Below are positions 33,962 through 41,565 of a stretch of DNA of 64,000 nt, one piece after another (position 1 is the first letter of the stretch; each line of letters begins with the position of its first letter). The notes under the pieces were generated by a model. That model was not told where the DNA came from, did not search any database, and saw only the letters and a program-made list of their open reading frames with translations. The position numbers and the translations under genes are program-made. The stretch is from Ahrensia sp. (lineage in GTDB: Bacteria > Pseudomonadota > Alphaproteobacteria > Rhizobiales > Rhizobiaceae): assembly GCA_002706335.1 (NCBI GenBank), contig PAKZ01000044.1, forward strand, positions 62,001 through 126,000, in the 5' to 3' direction.

Positions 33962-36412
33962 TTGTCCGCCCTGGCGGCCACGGATCGCGGGTCTCATATC
34001 GAGACGCCTAAACCCTTCCTTAAGCGCGCGCTGCTAGCGTCTGCGCAAACATTTGGGGGGCGTGTCGAGGCGATTTTGAAGCAGACCACGTCAAAACAGG
34101 TCACAGCCGAGGTGTACACGTCGTTCGTGGACACTTTCTTCGCGGATTCGCGCTCGCTTGCGGTGGGCGCGGGTTTGCAGGCTGTTATTGTCGGTTCGGC
34201 TTGGCTCGACACGGGCCACCGGATCTACATTCTGCTCGTCATCGCCATGCTGGGGACGGCGCTCCTCCGGCTGCGCCAGGCGGAATCCTATCACCGCGAC
34301 CGCGAAACCACTACGCATCTCGATCTCGATGCGCGCGTGCGCTGGGCCACGATGTGGGAAAACCGCTACATGTGGTTGACCGGCGCCGCGACGACGCAGA
34401 TCGGGCTTTACGCCTTCTGCGCGTTGCAGATCGCGCCAAGCGAATATTCGATCATTTCCTCGGTGATCATGGTCTTCGGCACGCTCCCGACCGTCGTCGG
34501 GCGTATCTACGGTTCGGACAGGCTGGCGGCCGTCATCGTGGTCTCGCTGCTGCTGCCGACGGCTTTCGGTACGATTTTGCGCGGCGATGCGGCGCATGTC
34601 CTGATCGCTTTCCTGACGCTGCCCTACCTTCTGCTGGTGCGCACACTCGTGCAGGATGTGCGCTCGGCGGTGCTCGACGCGATCCAGGGACGATGGAAGA
34701 ACCAGGAAATCGCCGAACGGTTCGATATCGCGCTGAACAACATGTCGCACGGGCTGATCATGTTCGATGGTGATCTGAGCGTCCTCGTCGCGAACAAGAC
34801 CGCGCGGACTTTGTTCGATCTTCCCGAGCACATCAGTCTGGAAGGCAGGCATTTCGACTCCATCCTCCGATACGGGCGAATTCGAAAGGTCCTGTCGGCT
34901 CGGCAGGTCGAGAAGCTCAGGCGGCAGCTGGTTCCGATGATCCTGGAAGGCGGCGCCGCGAAGCGTTTCGTCATGAATGATGGCCGGCATGTCGAATTCC
35001 GTTCCAACCCGCGCGCCTTTTCCGGCGCTGTGTTGACGTTCGAGGACATTACCGAACGCATCAATGCCGAAAAGCTGATGATCAATATGGCGCGTTACGA
35101 TGCGCTGACCGGGCTTCCCAACCGCAGCTATTTCGCCACTTTGATCGCCGAGCGACTAAAGCAGAAGACGGAAGGCGGCGCCTGCATGCTCGTCATGCTC
35201 GATGTCGACGACTTCAAGCATGTCAATGACACGCTGGGCCATTCGCAGGGCGACGCCTTGTTGCGGGCGGTCGCGAACCGGCTGAAGGATTTCCACCTGC
35301 GCGATATCCTGATCTCGCGTCAGGGCGGCGACGAGTTCATGGTCTTCATTCCGGAACAACCCGCCGACGAGGCGCCGGACGAGGTCGCCAATCTCCTGCA
35401 CACCAAGCTGACCGGTGTCTACGAACTGTCCGGCGAGCAGGTGCATGTAACCGTGAGCATCGGGCTGGCCGTTTCCGACCACAGTTCCTTCGACCTGACG
35501 CGAATGATGGTGAAGGCGGATCTGGCGCTGTATCGCTCTAAGGCGCTCGGCAAGGGCGCATGGTCGGTCTTCGAAGACTCCATGGACGCCGAATACAAGC
35601 GCCGCCAGATGGTCAAGAACGAATTGGCCAAAGCGCTGGACAATGAAAGCCTTAATGTCCGCTACCAGCCGATCGTCGACGCGAAGAGCGGCAAGATCGT
35701 GGCCTGCGAGGCGCTTTCGCGCTGGAACCACGCCAAGCTGGGCGACATTTCCCCCGCCGAATATATTCCGCTGGCCGAGGAAATGGGCATGATCGGCAAG
35801 GTCAGCCGTTCGGTGCTGAACCGGGCCACGCTCGATTGCGCGTCCTGGCCGGAAGAGGTCAATATCTCCGTCAATCTGTCGGCCATCGATTTCCGCCGAT
35901 CGCGCCTGCTCGATGAGATCGATTTCGCCCTGAAGCAATCCGGAATCTCTCCGAATCGCCTCGAAATCGAGGTTACCGAAACCGCAGTCATCGCCAACGA
36001 GACGGAGATGCTGACAGTGCTGCAGCAGATCCGCGACCGAGGCATCAAGGTATCGCTGGACGATTTCGGAACAGGTTATTCATCGCTCAGCTATCTTCAC
36101 AGATTGCCGTTGGACAAGGTCAAAATCGACCGGTCCTTCGTGGAAGGAATCGAGAGCGGTCAGACGCCAATCGCACTGCTGCGCGGCGTCACCACGCTTT
36201 GCCGCACGCTCGGACTGCAGGTGACGATCGAGGGCGTTTCTTCCGACGACCAGCTCAATCTGGTCCTCGCTACAGACGGGGTTAGCCGCATACAGGGATT
36301 CGCCCTGGGTCCGGCGCTGCCGTCATCTTCGATCCTGGAACTCGCCCGCCATACGCTTCTACCGGTATCGCCGGTGCGGCATATCGCCAAGAAGGCCGCG
36401 GCCGTATCCTGA
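33962..36412 (+). CDS. Membrane-anchored GGDEF/EAL protein (c-di-GMP turnover)
   Basis: Up to 816 residues. Five or so membrane helices (about residues 65-230) come first, then a PAS-like region (ALNNMSHGLIMFDGDLSVLVANKTARTLF, about 255-370). A GGDEF domain follows with an intact RQGGDEFM motif near residue 454, then an EAL domain with EALSRWNH near 582 and DDFGTGYSSLSYL. Both catalytic signatures look intact, so it could make and degrade c-di-GMP. The start is uncertain: TTG at 33962 opens the frame, and TTG at 34076 with GAGG upstream is an alternative. Confidence 0.9.
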   Translation: MSALAATDRGSHIETPKPFLKRALLASAQTFGGRVEAILKQTTSKQVTAEVYTSFVDTFFADSRSLAVGAGLQAVIVGSAWLDTGHRIYILLVIAMLGTALLRLRQAESYHRDRETTTHLDLDARVRWATMWENRYMWLTGAATTQIGLYAFCALQIAPSEYSIISSVIMVFGTLPTVVGRIYGSDRLAAVIVVSLLLPTAFGTILRGDAAHVLIAFLTLPYLLLVRTLVQDVRSAVLDAIQGRWKNQEIAERFDIALNNMSHGLIMFDGDLSVLVANKTARTLFDLPEHISLEGRHFDSILRYGRIRKVLSARQVEKLRRQLVPMILEGGAAKRFVMNDGRHVEFRSNPRAFSGAVLTFEDITERINAEKLMINMARYDALTGLPNRSYFATLIAERLKQKTEGGACMLVMLDVDDFKHVNDTLGHSQGDALLRAVANRLKDFHLRDILISRQGGDEFMVFIPEQPADEAPDEVANLLHTKLTGVYELSGEQVHVTVSIGLAVSDHSSFDLTRMMVKADLALYRSKALGKGAWSVFEDSMDAEYKRRQMVKNELAKALDNESLNVRYQPIVDAKSGKIVACEALSRWNHAKLGDISPAEYIPLAEEMGMIGKVSRSVLNRATLDCASWPEEVNISVNLSAIDFRRSRLLDEIDFALKQSGISPNRLEIEVTETAVIANETEMLTVLQQIRDRGIKVSLDDFGTGYSSLSYLHRLPLDKVKIDRSFVEGIESGQTPIALLRGVTTLCRTLGLQVTIEGVSSDDQLNLVLATDGVSRIQGFALGPALPSSSILELARHTLLPVSPVRHIAKKAAAVS

Positions 36413-36493
36413 GCCGCAGTTTTCTTTCCTCCGCGGACCCGCGAAAACTCGCCCCTGAAAGCACGCAATTACCCAGCGGTATTTACTCAAATT

Positions 36494-36523
36494 TTAACCA
36501 TGTTTGAAATTAATCATGGTTAA
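36494..36523. promoter_or_regulatory. Inverted repeat of CtrA-like half sites
   Basis: Perfect arms TTAACCATG and CATGGTTAA, 12 bases apart, about 77 bases before the FeeM-like start. Each arm contains TTAACCAT, an 8-mer reported for the cell-cycle regulator CtrA in Caulobacter. Confidence 0.5.
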
Positions 36524-36599
36524 CAGGGACTTAATGAAATCTTGCTATTTACAACTTTAAGGTCTCGTTTACGCTGATCCTTGCAATGGGGACATCATC

Positions 36600-37343
36600 G
36601 TGAACGCACCAGTTGGACATGTCAGCAAGGTAGACGGCGCAAACAGCCTGAATGACCGCATATTCGAGGTGATGGAAAACATCGAATATCGCCGCATCGT
36701 GACTCCGGAAGATTTCGAATCCATCGGGCGCTTGCGCGCCAGCGCCTTCGACGCGCGCGTGGTCTATGCGAAGAAGCTGGGCAACAATGCAGTCGACGAG
36801 ATGGACCGGGCCGATAACGCTTTTGTCTTCGGCATGTATTATTACGGAGAGCTGGTTGCGACGGTGCGGTTGCATGTCGTTTCTCGCGAACACCCGGACT
36901 CCTATTCCGTCCGCATGTTTCCGAACATCATGAAACCGCTGATCGACCAGGGCATGTCGTTCATCGATCCGACCCGCTTCGCCATTGACGAGACCGTCTC
37001 GCACGAAGTGCCAGGCTTACCGATGCTGATGTTGCGGGTCCCGTTCATGGCGACCGTCTTCTACGGGGCGGATGCCTGTCTCGCGCTGGTCAAGGAGGCG
37101 CATGCGCCGTTCTACCGCCGCGTTTTCCGCTCGACCATGCTTGCCGGACCGCGGAAATTCGATGATTTCGCGGTTCCGCTGGTTCTGTTCGCCAGCCCGC
37201 GCCAATATGAGCAGGACGTTTACAGGCGTTACCCGTTGTTCGCCTCGACCGCCGGGGAGCGGCGCATGATGTTCGGGTCGGACGCGATCAGTGCTCCCCT
37301 CACTGTGCTTCCGACAGCGAAATATGTCGCCGAAGCGGCTTGA
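36600..37343 (+). CDS. FeeM-like N-acyl amino acid synthase (GNAT fold)
   Basis: A 247-residue protein from a GTG start with GGGGAC upstream. The core IEYRRIVTPEDFESIGRLRASAFDARV...FVFGMYYYGELVATVRLHVVSRE...SFIDPTRFAIDE resembles the FeeM/autoinducer-synthase branch of acetyltransferases. FeeM transfers long acyl chains from acyl carrier protein to aromatic amino acids. The conserved Arg and Glu of LuxI-like enzymes have plausible counterparts, but acyl and amine donors are unknown. It is a single gene preceded by a CtrA-like inverted repeat. Confidence 0.7.
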   Translation: MNAPVGHVSKVDGANSLNDRIFEVMENIEYRRIVTPEDFESIGRLRASAFDARVVYAKKLGNNAVDEMDRADNAFVFGMYYYGELVATVRLHVVSREHPDSYSVRMFPNIMKPLIDQGMSFIDPTRFAIDETVSHEVPGLPMLMLRVPFMATVFYGADACLALVKEAHAPFYRRVFRSTMLAGPRKFDDFAVPLVLFASPRQYEQDVYRRYPLFASTAGERRMMFGSDAISAPLTVLPTAKYVAEAA

Positions 37344-37432
37344 TGCCGCATTCGGGCAAAGAGGGCATTGAAGTCGCGGCGGCTTTTCGCTAATCGCAAA
37401 GCCTGAAAACACTGCCCAGCGGAGCGAAAGCC

Positions 37433-37657
37433 ATGGCCGACAACCACCCTACAGGACCTGCCGAGACCGGCGCCGAGATGGATTACGCGGAACACGAGCG
37501 CACCTATGCGATGTTCCTGTCGATGAGCAAATGGCTCGTCATCGTTTGCGTTGCGCTGCTGATCTCGATGGCCTTCGGCTTCTTCGCCGGCGGCGGCCTG
37601 TTCGGCGGCATCGTCGCCTTCATCGCGCTGACGGTCCTCGCCTTTTTCCTGGCCTGA
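37433..37657 (+). CDS. aa3-type cytochrome c oxidase subunit IV
   Basis: A 74-residue one- or two-helix membrane protein. The motif MDYAEHERTYAMFLSMSKW followed by a long hydrophobic segment is the PF07835 signature found in alphaproteobacterial aa3 oxidases. It is encoded away from the main oxidase genes, as is common. A bidirectional terminator lies 63 bases downstream. Confidence 0.92.
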   Translation: MADNHPTGPAETGAEMDYAEHERTYAMFLSMSKWLVIVCVALLISMAFGFFAGGGLFGGIVAFIALTVLAFFLA

Positions 37658-37720
37658 CCCCGGAAGCCCGGGCCTACCGAAGCATTAGGGCAGGCTAAGG
37701 GCCCGGCGACGAAATCAAGA

Positions 37721-37758
37721 AAACCGGTGCGATCGTTGATCGCGCCGGTTTCTTTATT
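37721..37758 (+). terminator. Bidirectional intrinsic terminator
   Basis: AAACCGGTGCGATC-GTT-GATCGCGCCGGTTT followed by CTTTATTT on the plus strand; the minus strand reads into TTTTCTTGATTT. It separates the convergent oxidase subunit IV and TPR lipoprotein genes. Confidence 0.75.
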
Positions 37759-37782
37759 TGCGGAAATCCTGACTGAATGGCT

Positions 37783-38664
37783 CTATCCGCCGACGCGGGC
37801 GAGGCCGCTGCGCGCCGGTTCGTACTGGCCGTCCAGTTGCAGTGCGCGTTGATAGGATTTCTTCGCCTTGGCCAACTCGCCTTGCTTTTCATAGACGAGC
37901 GCCTGGTTCGCCCAGCTTTCGGCCAGGTTTTCATCGAGCCGCAGGGCGTAGTTGAAATCGTCGAAGGCGTTGTCGAGCTGGTTCAGCGCGACATAGGAGA
38001 GGCCGCGGCCGTTATAGGGCTCCGGTGCGCTGGGCTGAAGCGAGATAGCTGTCGAGAAATCATCGATGGCGAAGTCGTGCTGGCCACGGGTCTGGTAAAT
38101 GAGACCGCGGCGGAAATAGGCGCGAGGATCCGTCGTGTCGAGCTGGATCGCCTTCTGGAAATCGTTGAAGGCCTCGTTGCTGCGGCCAGCGCGACGGTAA
38201 AGTTCGCCGCGGCCGATATAGGCCGTGTCGTAGCTCGGATTGAGTTTGATCGCCTGGTTGTAGTCTTCCGCGGCGCGGCCGAGATCGCCGAGATTGCGAT
38301 GGATCAGCGCCCGGTTGGCATAGGCTTCGAAAAAGCGTGGATTGAGTTCGATCGCCTTGTCGAAATCGCGTAACGCGTCCTGATAGCGACCCGCCCGGCC
38401 AAAGGCCGAGCCACGCACATTATAGGCGCTCGGGTCGGTCGGATTGGAGCGGATGACATTGGTCAGCGATGCGATGTTTTCCTCGCTACCCTGATCGGCG
38501 TCGATGGTCGTCGCAAAACGGGTGTCGACGCTCGAGGTCTCGCAGCCAGCAAGACCCATTGCCAGAAGCGCAGCGGCGCAAGCCAAACCGGCGCGCCGCA
38601 AGGCGGGATGTCTGGCGCGGGCCGAACACTCCGTCGACCGCTTCTCGCCGCCTGTCATTTCCAT
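37783..38664 (-). CDS. TPR-repeat lipoprotein
   Basis: A 293-residue protein from 38664 (MEMTGGEKRS). The lipobox LAGC ends a hydrophobic segment (CAAALLAMGLAGCE), so it is likely acylated and exported. Six tandem 34-residue TPR units follow, each of the type AYANRALIHRNLGDLGRAAEDYNQAIKLNP, covering about residues 75-285. NlpI-like lipoproteins of this build act as envelope scaffolds. The track start at 38703 adds a non-homologous stretch. Confidence 0.88.
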   Translation of the reverse strand: MEMTGGEKRSTECSARARHPALRRAGLACAAALLAMGLAGCETSSVDTRFATTIDADQGSEENIASLTNVIRSNPTDPSAYNVRGSAFGRAGRYQDALRDFDKAIELNPRFFEAYANRALIHRNLGDLGRAAEDYNQAIKLNPSYDTAYIGRGELYRRAGRSNEAFNDFQKAIQLDTTDPRAYFRRGLIYQTRGQHDFAIDDFSTAISLQPSAPEPYNGRGLSYVALNQLDNAFDDFNYALRLDENLAESWANQALVYEKQGELAKAKKSYQRALQLDGQYEPARSGLARVGG

Positions 38665-38775
38665 GGAAGTGGTTCCCTCATCCTCGCGTCGCCACAGATA
38701 CAAAAAAGGCGGCGCGCTTTTTAAAGCATCGCCACCTTTTCAGATCAAAAAGAGACGAAATCGCGACAGCGCGCC

Positions 38776-38997
38776 TTAACGGCTGCGTCCGCCCAGAAGA
38801 CCCTCGCGCTGAGCGCGCTTGCGGGCGAGCTTGCGTGTGCGGCGCACAGCCTCAGCCTTTTCGCGGGCGCGTTTCTCGGAAGGCTTTTCATAATGTCCGC
38901 GCATCTTCATTTCGCGGAAAATGCCTTCGCGCTGCATCTTTTTCTTCAGGGCGCGCAGCGCCTGGTCAACATTATTGTCGCGTACGAGAACTTGCAC
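38776..38997 (-). CDS. rpsU: Ribosomal protein bS21
   Basis: A 73-residue basic protein ([60 protein letters not shown]...) matching bS21. The start is GTG at 38997, because homologues begin MQVLVRDNN at exactly that point. The ORF-track extension to 39156 does not resemble bS21. It sits in the small ribosomal subunit near the anti-Shine-Dalgarno region. The downstream neighbour is the TPR lipoprotein gene. Confidence 0.93.
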   Translation of the reverse strand: MQVLVRDNNVDQALRALKKKMQREGIFREMKMRGHYEKPSEKRAREKAEAVRRTRKLARKRAQREGLLGGRSR

Positions 38998-39229
38998 GTG
39001 TATCCCAACTTTCTTCACAGGTTGATGAATTCTCCGGGATACAACCATCCCGTCCCGCGATGGTGCCACCGCAGATTCGACGGTGCCATTATCAAAATGC
39101 TCCCGATTTGTCCACTGTTTTAAGGGTTTTTGCGGCGCATTTTGAGATTTCGGCACTGCAGAGTTCTGTCGCTCACGAATTCGTGAACCGAATCAAAGGG
39201 CAAATCGTTTTCCCATGCGCTCGAATTCG

Positions 39230-39390
39230 CTGTATTACGTAAGGAGAGTTTTACCAGTGAAATCTGCCTCCCGATAAATGGCGGAGGCGACGCTGGCAGC
39301 AAACAGATTCGGAATAGGTAGCCATCTTTCTTTTTCGAAAGGCTGCCTGGAAGGCACGGGATACGCCCCATCCCCGTGCCTTCCTTTTTT
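39230..39390 (+). ncRNA. Candidate small RNA or leader-peptide transcript ending in a terminator
   Basis: A strong terminator at 39349-39390 has no annotated gene before it on this strand. Upstream are an AAGGAGAG site (39241) with a 6-codon GTG frame (39257-39277, KSASR then stop). Then come a GCCTCC/GGAGGC hairpin and a GGTAGCC...GGCTGCC stem-loop (39317-39347). Either a small RNA or an attenuator for soxB is possible. The 5' end is not defined. Confidence 0.4.
39349..39390 (+). terminator. Intrinsic terminator
   Basis: Perfect 12-base arms GGAAGGCACGGG and CCCGTGCCTTCC followed by six T residues. It is directional: the minus strand has no T-run. Confidence 0.85.
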
Positions 39391-39534
39391 GTGGCGGGAC
39401 ACCCTTGCCGAGCGCGCCATGCCGAGTCGCAAAAAGGGCAGGGTATCGGCAGGCGCGGCGATAATGCTACATTCCGGCAGCGTCCGGCGTAAGGATCGCG
39501 ACGCGCCCAGAGACGACCTACAGGGTGGATTGCG

Positions 39535-40788
39535 ATGCGGAAATATTCCGGATTTGCCGTGGCGCGCGAGGCGATGCGCGGTCACAAGGGCTGGGGCCAG
39601 CAGTGGGCTTCGCCGGAGCCGCGCAAAGAGTATGACGTCATCATCATCGGCGCGGGCGGACATGGGCTGGCGACCGCCTATTACCTCGCCAAGGAGCACG
39701 GCATTACCAATGTCGCCGTGCTTGAAAAGGGGTGGCTCGGCGGCGGCAATACCGGCCGCAACACGACGATCATCCGCTCCAACTATCTCTATGACGAATC
39801 TGCGGGTCTCTACGATCACGCCGTGAAGCTGTGGGAGAATCTGAGCCAGGATCTCAATTACAACGTCATGTATTCGGCACGCGGGGTGATGATGCTGGCG
39901 CACAACGTGCACGACGTGCAGGTGTTCAAGCGCCATATCCACGCCAACCGGTTGAACGGCGTCGACAATGAGTGGCTGACGCCCGAGCAGGCGAAGGAGT
40001 ATTGCCCGCCGCTCAACATCTCCGCCTCGGCGCGCTCCCCTGTGATGGGCGCGGCGCTGCAACGGCGCGGCGGCACGGCGCGGCACGATGCGGTCGCCTG
40101 GGGCTATGCGCGCGGCGCTTCGGACCGCGGCGTGCACATCATCCAGAATTGCGAAGTGACCGGGATCCGCCGCAGCGGCAACGGCCAGGTGACGGGCGTC
40201 GAGACCTCGCGTGGCTTCATCGGCGCCAAGAAGGTCGGCGTGGTGGCTGCCGGCAACACCTCGGTCGTCATGCAGATGGCCGATGTGCGCATGCCGCTCG
40301 AAAGCTTCCCGCTGCAGGCGCTGGTTTCCGAGCCGGTCAAGCCGTGCTTTCCCTGCGTCGTCATGTCGAACACGGTGCATGCCTACATCTCCCAGTCCGA
40401 CAAGGGCGAACTGGTGATCGGCGCGGGCACCGACCAGTATACTTCCTATTCGCAGACTGGCGGGCTGCACATTATCCAGCACACGCTGGACGCGATCTGC
40501 GAAATGTTTCCGATCTTCACGCGCATGCGGATGCTGCGATCCTGGGGCGGCATCGTCGACGTGACGCCGGATCGTTCGCCGATCATCGCGAAGACGCCGG
40601 TTTCCGGGCTCTATGTCAATTGCGGCTGGGGCACGGGCGGCTTCAAGGCTACACCTGGATCGGGCCATGTCTTCGCCCACACGATCGCCAACGACAACCC
40701 GCACCCGATCAATGCCGGTTACACGATGGAACGGTTCACGACGGGCCGTCTGATCGACGAGGCGGCCGCCGCGGCGGTGGCGCACTGA
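39535..40788 (+). CDS. soxB: Sarcosine oxidase subunit beta
   Basis: A 417-residue FAD enzyme with the DAO-family dinucleotide motif [24 protein letters not shown] (residues 33-56) and the heterotetrameric SoxB hallmark [33 protein letters not shown]. With alpha, gamma and delta subunits it oxidises sarcosine to glycine, passing the methyl carbon to tetrahydrofolate. The next gene begins in its stop codon (TGATG). This is the first gene of the sox operon. Confidence 0.95.
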   Translation: MRKYSGFAVAREAMRGHKGWGQQWASPEPRKEYDVIIIGAGGHGLATAYYLAKEHGITNVAVLEKGWLGGGNTGRNTTIIRSNYLYDESAGLYDHAVKLWENLSQDLNYNVMYSARGVMMLAHNVHDVQVFKRHIHANRLNGVDNEWLTPEQAKEYCPPLNISASARSPVMGAALQRRGGTARHDAVAWGYARGASDRGVHIIQNCEVTGIRRSGNGQVTGVETSRGFIGAKKVGVVAAGNTSVVMQMADVRMPLESFPLQALVSEPVKPCFPCVVMSNTVHAYISQSDKGELVIGAGTDQYTSYSQTGGLHIIQHTLDAICEMFPIFTRMRMLRSWGGIVDVTPDRSPIIAKTPVSGLYVNCGWGTGGFKATPGSGHVFAHTIANDNPHPINAGYTMERFTTGRLIDEAAAAAVAH

Positions 40789-41219
40789 TGTCCGCGGTTC
40801 CGGCGCTTCTGTCTGCCACGATGGCGGCGGTGCTGGCGGCGCCGGCGGGCTGGATGGATGTGGACAGCCAATATGGCGGTATCCTGCCGGAAATGACGAT
40901 CCGAGCGGCCGAGAGCGCGCATGATTGGCCGTTTTCGGTGGAAAAGGGAACGCTCACCTGTGTCGAGATGGGCAGGCAGAAGGTTGTGCTCTTCAGCGAG
41001 CCCTGGCGCAAAGACGTTCCGCAGGAATATGGCGACATGACGCTGCCGCGCAGCGTCGTCGTCTCGACCAATCCGATTGCGCTGCTCGCCTCGATCGAGG
41101 ACCGGGCGCTCTACCGGCCATTCGACAGCCTCGAAACGCTGATCGTCCGGCTCGCCCCGTTCGAGGAAATGGGACGCGCTCTATGCGATGGCGACGCCGA
41201 GGCCGAACGCGAAATCTGA
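40788..41219 (+). CDS. Exported protein of unknown function inserted in the sox operon
   Basis: A 143-residue protein whose N-terminus ([22 protein letters not shown]) is a possible signal peptide. The rest (DVDSQYGGILPEMTIRAAESAHDWPFSVEKGTLTCVEMGRQKVVLFSEPWRKD...) shows no family I recognise. It shares one base with the soxB stop and ends 13 bases before soxD. It lies between two sarcosine oxidase subunit genes that are usually adjacent. Its TLTCVEMGRQKVVLF region suggests a small beta-rich domain. Function unknown. Confidence 0.72.
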   Translation: MSAVPALLSATMAAVLAAPAGWMDVDSQYGGILPEMTIRAAESAHDWPFSVEKGTLTCVEMGRQKVVLFSEPWRKDVPQEYGDMTLPRSVVVSTNPIALLASIEDRALYRPFDSLETLIVRLAPFEEMGRALCDGDAEAEREI

Positions 41220-41232
41220 GGACCAAGACAGC

Positions 41233-41565
41233 ATGCTTCTCATTCATTGCCCCTATTGCGAAGAAAAGCGTCCGGAGCTGGAATTCCGGCATGCTGGTGA
41301 GGCGCATGTCGCGCGGCCGGCGGATATCGCAAATATCTCCGATGCGGAGTTCGCGCATTATTTCTTCTACCGCGACAATCCGAAGGGAGTCGCCTACGAG
41401 CGCTGGCGCCATATCCATGGCTGCGGACGCTTCTTCAACGCCGCGCGCGACACGATATCCGACAAGTTCCTGACGACCTACAAGGCCGGCGAACCGAAAC
41501 CGGAGCTGGTCGAGGCTGCGAACGAGAACAAGGCCGAAGCGCAGAAAGGAAACAGCGCGAAATGA
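41233..41565 (+). CDS. soxD: Sarcosine oxidase subunit delta
   Basis: A 110-residue protein starting MLLIHCPYCEEKRPELEF. Cys6, Cys9, His60 and Cys64 (HIHGCGRFF) match the four zinc ligands known from SoxD structures. GAGGA lies upstream of the start at 41233. The earlier track start (41188) is inside the preceding gene. It overlaps soxA by ATGA. Confidence 0.95.
   Translation: MLLIHCPYCEEKRPELEFRHAGEAHVARPADIANISDAEFAHYFFYRDNPKGVAYERWRHIHGCGRFFNAARDTISDKFLTTYKAGEPKPELVEAANENKAEAQKGNSAK

Larger units (their letters stand above)
38998..39534. other. Long intergenic region upstream of the sox operon
   Basis: The rpsU gene starts leftward from one end and soxB rightward from the other. The region includes a probable plus-strand terminated RNA (39230-39390) and a perfect intrinsic terminator. 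From 39391 to soxB I see no gene; the ORFs there overlap soxB out of frame and are rejected. Confidence 0.5.

Noticed and set aside
31331-33997. 888-residue minus-strand ORF
   Set aside because: It is antisense to the indolepyruvate oxidoreductase, Arg/Ala/Asp-rich, and has no domain motif or ribosome-binding site. High GC suppresses stop codons in shadow frames.
39278-39826. 182-residue plus-strand ORF before soxB
   Set aside because: It runs through the terminator hairpin and then overlaps soxB out of frame.
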